A stretch of 64,000 nt of DNA from Actinomadura viridilutea (GCA_003001795.1 PVNI01000020.1:1-64000); one strand, 5' to 3'; shown: positions 32,624-42,088, counted from the first letter of the stretch. The notes: generated by a model from the letters alone, not told the origin. A program made the numbers and translations.

Positions 32624-34999
32624 ATGAGACGACCCGAGGAACCCCCGTTCGAGGCGCAGCTGCCGCCCGAGACCGTGCTGAACCAGATGGAGATGGCGGT
32701 CATCGTCTGCGACCGGTTCAGCAACATCATCTACCGCAACGACTTCGCCCGCCGCCTGTTCGGCATCGACGGCGACGACCTGATCGGCCACTCGGTCCTG
32801 TCGCTGGGCATCAGCGAGGAGGACCACGAGCAGGCCACCGAGCTCGCCCGGCACGTCCTCAAAGGCGGCGTGTGGGAGGGCACGTTCTCGAACCTGCGCG
32901 TGGACGGCACCACCGTCTACACGCGCGCGCACGCCGTGCCGCTGCGCCACCCGTCCGGCGCCGTCGACGGTGTGGTGATCTTCGCACGCGAGGCGCTGCG
33001 CAGCAACCAGCGCGAGCACGAGCGCTACGGCCTGCTGGAACGGGTGGGCGAGCGGCTGGCCGGGTCGCTGGAGCTGGAGACCACCCTGCGCCACGTCGCC
33101 GACACGCTGGTGCCGCAGTTCGCCGACCACTGCTTCATCGACCTGTTCAGCGGCGACCGGCTGTACCGGCGGGTGTCCCGGCACGCCGGCGGCTGGACCC
33201 CGCCGCCCGGCACCTGGGCCGAGGTCGGCGAGCCGGTCTCCTACCCGGCCGGGCACTTCGCCGCCAAGGCCATGAACCGGCGCGACGCGGTCCTGGTGGA
33301 GGACATGGTCCGCCACCGCTACTCCGCGGCCGGCATGGCCGACCGGCGCCTGGGCGACGAGCTCGGCATCACCTCGGTGATCTCGGCGCCGCTGCTGGTG
33401 CGCGGCGAGCTGCTCGGCGTGATGAGCGTGGCGCTGTCCAACCTGACCCGGCGGCCCGACCCGCACTACGACGGCTTCGACCGCGACCTGATGGGCGCCA
33501 TCGCCGGGCGGGTCGCGCTGGCGATCGACAACGCGCTGCTGTTCGAGGCCGAGCGCGAGACCGCGCTGGCGTTCCAGAAGGACCTGCTGCCCGGCGAGCG
33601 GCCGCCCCGGCTGGACGGCCTGGAGATCGCCTGGCGGTACGAGCCCGCCCGCCCGCTGGAGTCGCACGGGCACGGCATCCAGACCCAGGTCGGCGGCGAC
33701 TGGTACGACGTGATCCCGCTGTCGGCCGGCCGCGTCGGGCTGGTCATCGGCGACGTGGAGGGCCGCGGCGCCCGCGCCGCCGCCGTGATGGGCCAGCTGC
33801 GCGCCGCGCTGCGCGCCTTCGCCCAGGACGACAAGCCGCCCGCCGACATCCTGCGCAAGCTCGACGAATGGGTGCGCACCATGACCCGGCCGCAGCGGCA
33901 CAGGTCCGGCTGGGCGCCCGTCGGCGACGACGAGGTCCGGCCGCCGCTGGTGTCGTGCACCTACTTCGTCTACGACGCCTGGTCGCGGGTGCTGGAGTTC
34001 GCCAACGCCGGCCACGACCCGCCGCTGCTGATCACCGACGGCGAGGTGGGCGAGCTGACGTTCCGCAGCGAGGGCGGGATGCTCGGCCTGCGGTCGCCCG
34101 GAATGGGCGGCGAGCTGCTGTTCAACGAGGAGTCCGCCGAGCTCAAGCCCGGGTCCACGCTGGTGCTCTACACCGACGGGCTGATCGACCGGCGGCCCCG
34201 CCCCGACGGCGAGTACTACACCCGCGAGGAGTCGCGCGAGCTGGTCCGCCAGGCCGTGGCCGCGGTGGCGGACCGGGACGTGGAGACGATCGCGGGCGCG
34301 GCGTTCGACGCGGTGCCCGGCGACATCGACGACGACGTGGCCATCGTGGTGATCCGCACCTCGCCCGAGGAGCTGGCCGTCGAGGAGCGCACCTTCCCGG
34401 CCGAGCCGATCATGGTGTCGGAGGCGCGGCGGATGGCCGCCGACACCTTCGCCTCCTGGGGCATGCTGGACGAGCAGGCCGAGCTGGCGTGCCTGCTGGT
34501 GTCGGAGGTGGTCACCAACGTGGTGCTGCACGCCGCCGCCACCCCGGCGCCGCGCCGCGAACTCGTCCTGGACGGCCCGCCGCCGGTGCGGTTCAACAGC
34601 GGCCCCTCGGCGGCCGACTCGGCGGCCGACTCGCTGGCCGACGCCGACGACGACTGGGCCGTGCCCGGCGCCCTGGCCGCCGCCGGCGCCGCGTCCGGGC
34701 CGCTGCCCGCGCCCGTGCCGACGCCCGAGCCGCTGTTCGACCCGGGCCCGCTGGACGCGCCGGTCGGCCGCCGCGAACCGGCCGCCAAGGAGTTCCGGCT
34801 GCGCCTCCGGCGCGGCGCCGACGCGGTCTGGGTCGAGGTGTTCGACGCCGACATGCGGCTGCCGCGCATCCGCAGCGCGGGCGAGACCGACGAGGGCGGC
34901 CGCGGCCTGTACCTGGTCGACCAGCTCGCCACCCGCTGGGGCGCCCGGCCCACCGCCGACGGCAAGGCGGTGTGGTTCGAGCTTCCGTTGCGCGCCTGA
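32624..34999 (+). CDS. PAS-GAF-PP2C phosphatase fused to HATPase domain
   Basis: This protein of about 791 residues has four parts. PAS is near 20-120 (MAVIVCDRFSNIIYRNDFAR). GAF is near 130-320 (LERVGERLAGSLELETTLRH). A SpoIIE/PP2C-type phosphatase lies near 325-555, with metal-site motifs QVGGDWYDV and VIGDVEGRGARAAAVMGQLR. A GHKL HATPase of the anti-sigma RsbW type follows, near 580-790 (N box SEVVTNVVLHA; G box DEGGRGLYLVD). A 60-residue Ala/Pro-rich stretch (SAADSAADSLADADDD start) is inserted between the N and G boxes. The start is uncertain; GTG 32564 is in frame. It is a stress-type partner-switching regulator. Confidence 0.9.
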   Translation: MRRPEEPPFEAQLPPETVLNQMEMAVIVCDRFSNIIYRNDFARRLFGIDGDDLIGHSVLSLGISEEDHEQATELARHVLKGGVWEGTFSNLRVDGTTVYTRAHAVPLRHPSGAVDGVVIFAREALRSNQREHERYGLLERVGERLAGSLELETTLRHVADTLVPQFADHCFIDLFSGDRLYRRVSRHAGGWTPPPGTWAEVGEPVSYPAGHFAAKAMNRRDAVLVEDMVRHRYSAAGMADRRLGDELGITSVISAPLLVRGELLGVMSVALSNLTRRPDPHYDGFDRDLMGAIAGRVALAIDNALLFEAERETALAFQKDLLPGERPPRLDGLEIAWRYEPARPLESHGHGIQTQVGGDWYDVIPLSAGRVGLVIGDVEGRGARAAAVMGQLRAALRAFAQDDKPPADILRKLDEWVRTMTRPQRHRSGWAPVGDDEVRPPLVSCTYFVYDAWSRVLEFANAGHDPPLLITDGEVGELTFRSEGGMLGLRSPGMGGELLFNEESAELKPGSTLVLYTDGLIDRRPRPDGEYYTREESRELVRQAVAAVADRDVETIAGAAFDAVPGDIDDDVAIVVIRTSPEELAVEERTFPAEPIMVSEARRMAADTFASWGMLDEQAELACLLVSEVVTNVVLHAAATPAPRRELVLDGPPPVRFNSGPSAADSAADSLADADDDWAVPGALAAAGAASGPLPAPVPTPEPLFDPGPLDAPVGRREPAAKEFRLRLRRGADAVWVEVFDADMRLPRIRSAGETDEGGRGLYLVDQLATRWGARPTADGKAVWFELPLRA

Positions 35000-35040
35000 G
35001 AACTCTTGATCAAGACGGCGGCGCGCGTACCGTGGGACAC

Positions 35041-36036
35041 GTGCGGGCGTGGAGTGTCGAACGACCGGGACCGATCGAGACGGGGCCGCTGAGCCTGATC
35101 GCGCGGGACGTGCCCGAGCCGGGGCCGGGCGAGCTGCTGCTCCGGGTGCGGGCGTGCGGCGTGTGCCGCACGGATCTGCACGTGGCCGAGGGCGACCTGC
35201 CCGTCCACCTGCCCGGCGTCACCCCCGGGCACGAGATCGTCGGCGAGGTGACGGCGACCGGTCCGGGCTGCCGCTTCGGCGTCGGCGACCGGGTCGGGGT
35301 GGCGTGGCTGCGCGGCACCTGCGGCGCGTGCCGCCACTGCCGCCGCGGGGCGGAGAACCTGTGCCCGGAGTCGGTGTACACCGGCTGGGACGCGCACGGC
35401 GGCTACGCCGAGTACGCGCTGGCCGTCGACGCCTACGCCTACGCCCTGCCCAAGGAGTTGGACGACGTGCGCGTCGCGCCCCTGCTGTGCGCGGGGATCA
35501 TCGGGTACCGGGCGCTGCGCCGCGCCGCCCTGCCGCCGGGCGGGGCGCTCGGCGTGTGGGGCTTCGGCGGCTCGGCGCACCTGGCCGCGCAGATCGCGAT
35601 CGCGGAGGGCGCGGCCGTGTACGTGTTCACCCGCAGCGCCGCCGCCCGCGACCTGGCGCTGTCGCTCGGCGCGGTCTGGGCGGGCGACTCGTTCGACGTG
35701 CCGCCCGACCCGCTGGACTCGGCGATCATCTTCGCCCCGGCCGGCGACCTGGTGCCCGTGGCGCTGCGCCGGCTGGACCGCGGCGGCACCCTCGCCGTCG
35801 CCGGGATCCACCTGACCGACATCCCGCAGCTCAACTACGAGCGGCACCTGTTCCAGGAGCGGCAGCTCCGCTCGGTCACCGCCAACACGCGGGCCGACGG
35901 CGAGGAGTTCCTGGCGCTGGCCGCGCGGCTCGGCATCACCGTCACCACCACCGAATACGCCCTGGACGAGGCCGACAAGGCCCTGGCCGACCTCGCCGCC
36001 GGTCACTTCACGGGCGCCGCCGTGCTCGTCCCCTGA
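35041..36036 (+). CDS. Zinc-dependent alcohol dehydrogenase
   Basis: This 331-residue medium-chain dehydrogenase has catalytic zinc ligands in CGVCRTDLH and GHEIVGEV, structural zinc cysteines in CGACRHCRRGAENLC, and a nucleotide loop GVWGFGGSAHLAAQI. It resembles the actinobacterial AdhA-like family. The GTG start (MRAWSVERPGPI type) was chosen over the upstream GTG by homology. Its 3' end overlaps the convergent methyltransferase by 34 bp. Confidence 0.9.
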   Translation: MRAWSVERPGPIETGPLSLIARDVPEPGPGELLLRVRACGVCRTDLHVAEGDLPVHLPGVTPGHEIVGEVTATGPGCRFGVGDRVGVAWLRGTCGACRHCRRGAENLCPESVYTGWDAHGGYAEYALAVDAYAYALPKELDDVRVAPLLCAGIIGYRALRRAALPPGGALGVWGFGGSAHLAAQIAIAEGAAVYVFTRSAAARDLALSLGAVWAGDSFDVPPDPLDSAIIFAPAGDLVPVALRRLDRGGTLAVAGIHLTDIPQLNYERHLFQERQLRSVTANTRADGEEFLALAARLGITVTTTEYALDEADKALADLAAGHFTGAAVLVP

Positions 36037-36941
36037 ACCGGCGCCGGAACCCGTCCCTGGACCGGTTCGGCGGCGATGTGCGCCCAGTTCTGGGTGAACC
36101 ACAGCTCGCCGCCGATCAGGCGGGGCCTGGCGCCGGTGCGGGGGCCGCCGCCGACCTCCTCGACGAGCGCGTCGCGGATGCGCTCGGCGGCGCGCGGGTC
36201 GCGGCACTCGGCCAGCCACGGCTCCACCGGCCGCTCCACGGTGAACACGTCCAGCCGCCGGATGCCGCCGCCCGCCGAGGCGATCAGCTCGGTGAGCTCG
36301 GCGACCGACGGCGTCCCCGGGTGGTCGGGGTCGCGCAGCCGTTCCAGCCGGTCGCGGTCGCGCCCGGCCGCGGCGGGGCGGACGAGCTCCGCGACGACGA
36401 GCCTGCCGCCGGGGCGGCACACCCGCAGCAGCTCCGGCAGCACCCGCCGCGGGTCCCCCAGGCGCAGCAGCGAGGAGCGGACGGTGACCAGCGTGAAGGC
36501 GCCGGTGCGGTAGGGCAGGGCGGTCGCGTCGGCGCGGACGGTCGGGGTGTCGGGGTCGTGGCGGCGGGCGCCGTCGCCGTCGTACGGCACCGGCCGCACG
36601 GCGCGGATGGGGGAGGCCGGGCCGTCCGGACCGCCGCGCCCGCGGGCCCGCGGGCGGGGCGCGGCGCGCACCGGGTCGCTCCCGCCGTGGACGCGGGCCG
36701 GGCCGGCGCCGAAGGCGACCGTGGGCATCCGGCCGTTCCTCTCGCGGATCAGGGGCGGCGGCGCGTCCACGGCGGCGACGTGCCGCACCCACGGCCGCAG
36801 CGCGCGCGGCAGCGGTCCGGGTCCGCGCGCCACGTCCAGGCAGACGTCGTCGGACGACGGTTCGGTGAACTCCAGCAGCCGCCGCAAAGGCGGGGCGACC
36901 GTGCCGCCGGGTCGGTGGCTGGGCGTCGCCGGTTGCGGCAC
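36003..36941 (-). CDS. Class I SAM-dependent methyltransferase
   Basis: This 312-residue protein has a Rossmann methyltransferase fold with motif I diverged (LDVARGPGPLPRALRP), then motif-like TALPYRTGAFTLVTVRSSL and LPELLRVCRPGGRLVVAEL. An Arg/Pro-rich stretch (about residues 82-135) interrupts the fold, and the catalytic substrate is unknown. It resembles UbiE-type enzymes. Its 3' end overlaps the convergent alcohol dehydrogenase by 34 bp. Confidence 0.75.
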   Translation of the reverse strand: MPQPATPSHRPGGTVAPPLRRLLEFTEPSSDDVCLDVARGPGPLPRALRPWVRHVAAVDAPPPLIRERNGRMPTVAFGAGPARVHGGSDPVRAAPRPRARGRGGPDGPASPIRAVRPVPYDGDGARRHDPDTPTVRADATALPYRTGAFTLVTVRSSLLRLGDPRRVLPELLRVCRPGGRLVVAELVRPAAAGRDRDRLERLRDPDHPGTPSVAELTELIASAGGGIRRLDVFTVERPVEPWLAECRDPRAAERIRDALVEEVGGGPRTGARPRLIGGELWFTQNWAHIAAEPVQGRVPAPVQGTSTAAPVK

Positions 36942-37036
36942 GTTCGTCTCCCTCGGCTCAGGTCGGCTCGGCCGGGCGGCCCCTCGCGGCGCCGGGGCCT
37001 CGGGCTCCGGCGGGACGGCGGGGGCGGGTGAGCCTT

Positions 37037-37059
37037 CTCCCGGTGTGACTCACCGGGAG
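37037..37059 (-). terminator. Hairpin after small membrane protein
   Basis: CTCCCGGTG and CACCGGGAG pair around a 5-nt loop, 17-39 nt after the stop of the 37076-37234 gene on the minus strand. No U tract follows, so the call is tentative. Confidence 0.45.
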
Positions 37060-37075
37060 GGGAGAAAGTTCGGAC

Positions 37076-37234
37076 CTAGCGCAGGGTCCGCCCGTACAGC
37101 GCCAGCACGGCGAGGACGAAGACGACGATCACCGCCGTGCGCGTCGGCACCGTCAGCCGCAGCTTCGCCGCGGCCCAGCGCACGCAGAACGCGCACAGCA
37201 GGGCGGTGACGCCGAGAGCGAGGATCCCTTCCAT
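37076..37234 (-). CDS. 52-residue small membrane protein
   Basis: An ATG with GAAGGTG 5 nt upstream opens a 52-residue frame with two hydrophobic helices: GILALGVTALLCAFCVRWAA and TAVIVVFVLAVLALYG, separated by KLRLTVPTR. The size, ribosome-binding site and hairpin downstream support a real gene. It lies divergently from the 37340 gene; function is unknown. Confidence 0.7.
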   Translation of the reverse strand: MEGILALGVTALLCAFCVRWAAAKLRLTVPTRTAVIVVFVLAVLALYGRTLR

Positions 37235-37339
37235 GGTCACCTTCGTTCCGGAGGGGTGCTGTCTCTTGAACGATAGACGGGCCCGGACGCCCGGCCCGGG
37301 TACTCGAATCTCGTTCGGTTCGGGGCTAGCCTCACGGGC

Positions 37340-37738
37340 GTGGCAGATGCGAACACCGACCAGAACCGTGACCGAATCGACGATCTTCTCGTCCAGGTGG
37401 CGCGCGGCCGGGTCGCGCTCGGCGTCGCGGCGTTCGCCGCGCCGCGGCTGACGGCCCGGCTGGTGGGCATGGGCCGGGGCGCCGACGCGGGCCGCGACTA
37501 CGCGGTGCGCCTGTTCGCCGCCAGGGAGCTCGTGCTGGGGGCGGGCTACCTGCTCAGCGGCCCCTCGGGCCGCCGGACGTGGATGCGGTTCGGCCTGCTG
37601 ACCGACGCGCTCGACACCGCCGCCGCCCTCAAGACCCGCGGCGGCGTGTCGCCGTGGGCCACCGCCGGGACCGCCGCCGCGGCCGGGACCTGCGCCGCGA
37701 TCGGCGCCGCCGGGGTCGTCAAGGACCTGCTCGGATAG
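37340..37738 (+). CDS. Small membrane protein (DUF4267-like)
   Basis: This 132-residue protein has about four hydrophobic segments: VALGVAAFAAPRLTARLVGM, RLFAARELVLGAGYLL, FGLLTDALDTAAALKT and TAAAAGTCAAIGAAGVV. The RLFAARELVLG block resembles DUF4267 membrane proteins. The GTG start follows a GGCTAGCC-rich region. Function is unknown. Confidence 0.7.
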   Translation: MADANTDQNRDRIDDLLVQVARGRVALGVAAFAAPRLTARLVGMGRGADAGRDYAVRLFAARELVLGAGYLLSGPSGRRTWMRFGLLTDALDTAAALKTRGGVSPWATAGTAAAAGTCAAIGAAGVVKDLLG

Positions 37739-37856
37739 CCTCCGGCGGAGGCGACCCCGGGTGATAGGTGGTCGGTCCCCGGGGGAGGTAACCTCGTACT
37801 GACGACCGAATCGCGCTCGGTTTCGGGACGGAACCGACCGGACTCATGGAGGCGCA

Positions 37857-39002
37857 GTGGCCGAGGCGTACATCGTCGGCGCGGTCCGTACCCCCGTCGG
37901 CACCAAGAAGGGCGCCCTGAAGGACATCCACCCCGCCGACCTGGGAGCCCACGTGCTCCGGGAGCTCGTCGACCGCACCGGCGTCGACCCGTCGGCGGTG
38001 GAAGACGTGATCATGGGCTGCGTCATGCAGGTCGGCCCGCAGTCGCTGGACATCGCGCGCACCGCCTGGCTGTCGGCGGGCCTGCCCGAGAGCGTGCCCG
38101 GCGTGACCATCGACCGCCAGTGCGGTTCCTCCCAGCAGGCGATCCACTTCGCCGCGCAGGGCGTGCTGTCGGGCACCCAGGACCTGGTCGTGGCGGCCGG
38201 CGTCGAGCAGATGGCCATGGTGCCCATGGGCTCGTCGGTCACCATGGCGCTGGAGAAGGGCATGCCGTTCCCCTACGGCGAGGGCTGGGGCGAGCGGTAC
38301 GGCCAGCAGGAGATCTCGCAGTTCCGCGGCGCCCAGCTGATGGCCGAGAAGTGGGGCTTCAGCCGCCGCGACATGGAGGAGTACGCGCTGGAGAGCCACC
38401 GGCGCGCGGTGCGGGCCATCGAGGCGGGCCACTTCGACCGGGAGATCGCGCCGATCGCCGGGCTGGCCAAGGACGAGGGCGCCCGCCCCGACACCTCGCT
38501 GGAGAAGATGGCGGAGCTGAAGCCGCTGCGCGAGGGCTGGGACCTGACCGCGGCCGTCGCCTCGCAGATCTCGGTCGGGGCCGCGGCGCTGCTGATCGCC
38601 TCCGAGGAGGCCGTCCGGCGGCACGGCCTGACGCCGCGCGCCCGCATCCACACCCTGGCGGTGTGCGGCTCGGACCCGGTCTACATGCTGACCGGCCCGA
38701 TCCCGGCCACCGAGAAGGCGCTGGCGCGCGCCGGGCTGAAGATCGACGACATCGACGTCTTCGAGGTCAACGAGGCGTTCGCGCCCGTCCCGATGGCGTG
38801 GGCGCGCGACACCGGCGCGTCGCTGGAGAAGACCAACCCCAACGGCGGCGCGATCGCGCTGGGCCACCCGCTCGGCGCCACCGGCGGCATCCTGATGACC
38901 AAGCTGCTGCACGAGCTGGAGCGCACCGGCGGCCGGTACGGCCTGCAGACGATGTGCGAGGGCGGCGGCCAGGCGAACGCCACCATCATCGAGCGGGTCT
39001 GA
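37857..39002 (+). CDS. Acetyl-CoA acetyltransferase / thiolase
   Basis: This 381-residue thiolase has the nucleophilic Cys in DRQCGSSQQAIH (near residue 90), NEAFAPVPMAW, the GHPLGATGG catalytic His (near 338) and the CEGGGQANA Cys near the end. It is a FadA-type 3-ketoacyl-CoA thiolase. GTG is preceded by GGAGGCGCA. A strong terminator follows, before an enoyl-CoA hydratase. Together with the 42089 acyl-CoA dehydrogenase these suggest beta-oxidation of a lipid or steroid side chain. Confidence 0.95.
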   Translation: MAEAYIVGAVRTPVGTKKGALKDIHPADLGAHVLRELVDRTGVDPSAVEDVIMGCVMQVGPQSLDIARTAWLSAGLPESVPGVTIDRQCGSSQQAIHFAAQGVLSGTQDLVVAAGVEQMAMVPMGSSVTMALEKGMPFPYGEGWGERYGQQEISQFRGAQLMAEKWGFSRRDMEEYALESHRRAVRAIEAGHFDREIAPIAGLAKDEGARPDTSLEKMAELKPLREGWDLTAAVASQISVGAAALLIASEEAVRRHGLTPRARIHTLAVCGSDPVYMLTGPIPATEKALARAGLKIDDIDVFEVNEAFAPVPMAWARDTGASLEKTNPNGGAIALGHPLGATGGILMTKLLHELERTGGRYGLQTMCEGGGQANATIIERV

Positions 39003-39020
39003 CCCGCGGCCGGCGACCTG

Positions 39021-39053
39021 CGGCGGGCGGAGCCTTCCGGGCTCCGCCCGCCG
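39021..39053 (+). terminator. Terminator of thiolase gene
   Basis: A 14-bp GC-rich stem from 39021 to 39034 pairs with 39040 to 39053 (loop TTCCG) and is followed by CTCGTCTT, 19 nt after the thiolase stop. Confidence 0.75.
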
Positions 39054-39088
39054 CTCGTCTTCTGAGAGGGGTCTGTTCGAGGAGGCAC

Positions 39089-39883
39089 ATGTACGACGCG
39101 ATCCTGTACGAGACGGCCGACCACGTCGCCCGCATCACGCTCAACCGGCCGCAGGCCCGCAACGCGCTCACCGACCAGATGATCGAGGAGCTGCTCGACG
39201 CGTTCGGCCGGGCCCGCGACGACGACGAGGTCCGCGTGATCGTCCTCACCGGGGCGGGGGACCGGGCCTTCTGCGCCGGCGCCGACCTGGGCGGCCTCGG
39301 CGCGGCGCAGCGCGACGGGCGCCCGGTCGCCGATCCGGAGGCGATCCGGGCCAGCGCCCCGTACCGGCTGTTCACCGCGTTCCCCCGGCTGGGCAAGCCG
39401 ATCATCGCCCGGCTGGCCGGGCACGCCGTGGCCGGCGGGCTGGGGCTGGCCGCCGCCTGCGACCTGGTGATCGCCGCCGAGGACGTCACGCTGGCCACGC
39501 CGGAGGTCAACGTGGGCCTGTGGCCCATGATGATCATGGCGATCGTCAACCGGAACGTCCCGCCCAAGCACGCGTTCCGGCTCTACTACACCGGCGAGCG
39601 CATCGGCGCCGCCGAGGCGCGCGACATCGGCCTGGTCACCGAGGTGGTGCCGCGCGCGGACCTGGACGCGCGGGTGGACGAGCTGGCCCGGCTCATCGCG
39701 TCCAAGAGCCCGCTCGCGCTGCGCCGCGGGCGCGACGCGTTCTTCGCCGTCGAGGGGCGTCCGCTGGAGGACCAGGTGGCCCATCTGCTCGGCGAGCTGG
39801 TCGAGCTGGCCGGCAGCGCGGACGCCAAGGAAGGGATCGCCGCCTACCTGGAGGGACGCGCCCCGCGGTTCCGCGGCGCGTAG
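39089..39883 (+). CDS. Enoyl-CoA hydratase/isomerase
   Basis: This 264-residue crotonase has the oxyanion-hole block FCAGADLGGL (near residue 62) and AGHAVAGGLGLAAACDLVIA (near 110-130). The catalytic Glu position contains TPEVNVGLWP. It probably hydrates enoyl-CoA in beta-oxidation. ATG is preceded by GGAGG 4-5 nt upstream. Its terminator-separated neighbour is the thiolase. Confidence 0.92.
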   Translation: MYDAILYETADHVARITLNRPQARNALTDQMIEELLDAFGRARDDDEVRVIVLTGAGDRAFCAGADLGGLGAAQRDGRPVADPEAIRASAPYRLFTAFPRLGKPIIARLAGHAVAGGLGLAAACDLVIAAEDVTLATPEVNVGLWPMMIMAIVNRNVPPKHAFRLYYTGERIGAAEARDIGLVTEVVPRADLDARVDELARLIASKSPLALRRGRDAFFAVEGRPLEDQVAHLLGELVELAGSADAKEGIAAYLEGRAPRFRGA

Positions 39884-39910
39884 AAGTCTCCAGCTCGTCA
39901 GGGAAGATGT

Positions 39911-39938
39911 TTGAACACCGGATGAGAGGAAATATACA
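39911..39938 (+). promoter_or_regulatory. Promoter of Hsp20 gene
   Basis: TTGAAC and TATACA are separated by 16 nt, a good vegetative promoter about 70 nt upstream of hsp20. It is notably AT-rich for this DNA. No clear HAIR (CTTGAGT-N7-ACTCAAG) operator is present. Confidence 0.65.
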
Positions 39939-40007
39939 AGTCGAGTTGGAGGTTTGGTCCAAGCGAAGGTCGAAGTTCCGCGACCGCAGTCGTACGGAGG
40001 TGGGACC

Positions 40008-40448
40008 ATGCTGCTGACCTCGATCGACCCGATCATCCAGGAGTTCGAGCGCCAGTTCGACCGGATGACCCGGCAGTTCTGGAGCCAGGCGAGCGAGCGC
40101 GCGGCCATGCCGATGGACGGCATCCGCCGCGAGGACGACGTCGTGCTCCGCTTCGACCTGCCCGGCATCGACCCCGACAGCATCGACGTGACCGTCGACC
40201 GCGGCGTGCTGACGGTCAGCGCGCGGCGCGAGGAGCAGATCGGCGAGGACGACTGGGCGTTCGTGCGCGAGCGCGTCATGGGCACCTTCACCCGGCGCGT
40301 CTACCTGCCCGAGCACCTGGACGCCGACGCCGTCGAGGCCGCCTACGACAACGGCGTCCTGGCGGTGCGGATCCCGGTGCGCGAGCAGGCCAAGCCGCGC
40401 AAGATCGCGATCAAGCGCGCCGACAAGAAGGCGCTGCTGGGGCGCTGA
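40008..40448 (+). CDS. hsp20: Hsp20-family small heat-shock protein
   Basis: This 146-residue chaperone has a short helical N-terminus (FERQFDRMTRQFWSQAS) and an alpha-crystallin domain (residues ~38-130: EDDVVLRFDLPGIDPDSIDV; VLTVSARREEQ; GVLAVRIPV). It ends in a basic tail. It holds unfolded proteins without ATP. Ribosome-binding site AGGTGGG precedes the ATG. A MerR-type regulator lies 122 bp downstream. Confidence 0.94.
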   Translation: MLLTSIDPIIQEFERQFDRMTRQFWSQASERAAMPMDGIRREDDVVLRFDLPGIDPDSIDVTVDRGVLTVSARREEQIGEDDWAFVRERVMGTFTRRVYLPEHLDADAVEAAYDNGVLAVRIPVREQAKPRKIAIKRADKKALLGR

Positions 40449-40570
40449 GCCGCACCCGGGAGAATGCAGGGCGCGGCGGGCACCGTCCCGCCGCGCCCTC
40501 GCGCATGCGGCGGGCGCGTACCGGGAACCTTCCGGCATGATCGGGCAGGGACCAGGATCGGACGGGTGAG

Positions 40571-40918
40571 ATGGCGACGTTGCCGATCGACGATGACCAC
40601 GCCCCCCTGTACACGGTGGGCCAGGTGGCCGCGATGCTCGACCTGCGCCAGGCGTTCCTGCGCAGGCTGGACGAGTACCAGGTGGTCCGGCCGCGCCGCA
40701 CCGAGGGCGGGCAGCGGCGCTACTCGCGCGTCGAGATCACCCGCGTCCAGTACGTCGTCGAACTGGTCCAGGAGGGGCTGACGCTGCCGGCGATCCGGCG
40801 CATCCTGGAGCTGGAGTCGCGCGTGCGCGACCTGGAGCGCCGCCACGAGGAGGACCAGCGCCGCATCCGCGACCTGGAGGCCCGCCTGCGCGCCCACGGC
40901 ATCTCCCCGCGCTCCTGA
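40571..40918 (+). CDS. MerR-family regulator (HspR-like)
   Basis: This 115-residue protein has a MerR helix-turn-helix (LYTVGQVAAMLDLRQAFLRR; RPRRTEGGQRRYSRVEITRV) followed by a coiled coil (ELESRVRDLERRHEEDQRRI). The GGQRRYSR wing and length match HspR, the heat-shock repressor, but no HAIR operator is seen upstream of hsp20. Its place after hsp20 supports a heat-shock role. Confidence 0.85.
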   Translation: MATLPIDDDHAPLYTVGQVAAMLDLRQAFLRRLDEYQVVRPRRTEGGQRRYSRVEITRVQYVVELVQEGLTLPAIRRILELESRVRDLERRHEEDQRRIRDLEARLRAHGISPRS

Positions 40919-41050
40919 CCCGTCGCCGCCGCCCGGGCCGACGCGCAGGCGCCGGCTGCTCCGCCGGCCGACGCGCGGGCCTCCCGCCGCCGAATGGCGC
41001 GGTGGGCGGGCCGGTCGCACGGTCCGAGCGCCGTCACGTGCCAGGGAGCG

Positions 41051-41809
41051 TCACAGGGCCAGGGAGAGGGTGCGCTGGATGCGGGCCGCGGTGGCCTTCA
41101 TGCGGTGCGCCGACGCCTCGATGCGGGGCAGCTTGCTGCTGCGGCAGGACACCGCCAGCGCGCCGACGACCGACCCGGTGGCGTCGGTGACCGGGACGGC
41201 GGCGCACCCGGTGCCGATCGCGTACTCCTCGTGGTCCAGGGAGATCCCCGACGGGGTCTCGAGCATGCGCAGCAGGCGCCGCGGCTCGGTGATGGTGTGC
41301 GGGGTCAGGTCGATCAGCGGATGGCGCGACAGGTACTCGCGGCGGCGCTCCTCGTCGAGCTGGCTGAGCAGGCACTTGCCGATCGCGGTGGCGTGCGCGG
41401 CCTCGGTGAAGCCGACCCACAGGTCCACCCGCGGGGTGCGCGGGCCGTCGGCGACGTCGATGATGCGGATCTCGCCGTCGACGTGCATGCCGAAGTACGA
41501 CGCGGCGCCGAGCTCGTCCCGCAGCGCGACCAGGCTGGGGCGGATCCGCGCCAGGAGCTGCTGGGTCCGGCTCTGCCCGTGCAGCGCCCGGATGCGGTCG
41601 CCGAGCACCCACACGCCGTCGGACAGCCGCGTGGCGTAGCCCTCGTGCGCCAGCGTGCGCAGGAGGTGGTAGGTCGTGGCGAGCGGGAGGCGCGCCTCGC
41701 GGGCGAGCTGCTTGGCCGGGGCGCCGTTCGGATGGGACGCCACGGCCTCCATCAGGTGCAGCGCGCGCTGCACCGAGGCGATGAGGGTCGGCTTCCGTGT
41801 CTCACCCAT
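41051..41809 (-). CDS. IclR-family transcriptional regulator
   Basis: This protein of about 252 residues has an IclR winged helix (LIASVQRALHLMEAVASHPN; AKQLAREARLPLATTYHLLR) and an IclR ligand domain (residues ~75-250: GFTEAAHATAIGKCLLSQLD; GCAAVPVTDATGSVVGALAV). ATG 41809 has AGAGGAG about 13 nt upstream; longer in-frame starts exist. It is divergent from the acyl-CoA dehydrogenase, its likely target. Confidence 0.92.
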   Translation of the reverse strand: MGETRKPTLIASVQRALHLMEAVASHPNGAPAKQLAREARLPLATTYHLLRTLAHEGYATRLSDGVWVLGDRIRALHGQSRTQQLLARIRPSLVALRDELGAASYFGMHVDGEIRIIDVADGPRTPRVDLWVGFTEAAHATAIGKCLLSQLDEERRREYLSRHPLIDLTPHTITEPRRLLRMLETPSGISLDHEEYAIGTGCAAVPVTDATGSVVGALAVSCRSSKLPRIEASAHRMKATAARIQRTLSLAL

Positions 41810-42088
41810 CACGCACAGCGAACTCCTCTGGTGTCGCAGGGTCAAGTGGTTCGACGACACTGACCTCATTGGATCATCTTTGCCGTCGTTTGGCATGGCC
41901 TTCAGGGAAGTGAGAGGGATTTAACCCGCCCTTTGGGATGCCCCTTTACCGGCGTTCTCGGCGCTCCGCATATCGGTGTTTCCGGACCGTCACAGAGGGC
42001 ATCTCCGAAAACAGCACAGGGGGCTACTCAGCGGTACAACTGGGCAGTAACTTCGCGGGTAGCGACGGAGCGCGTCGGAGGAGCCGAC

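Noticed and set aside
39884..40007. HspR HAIR operator upstream of hsp20
   Set aside because: No CTTGAGT-N7-ACTCAAG or near match is present; only a standard promoter is seen.
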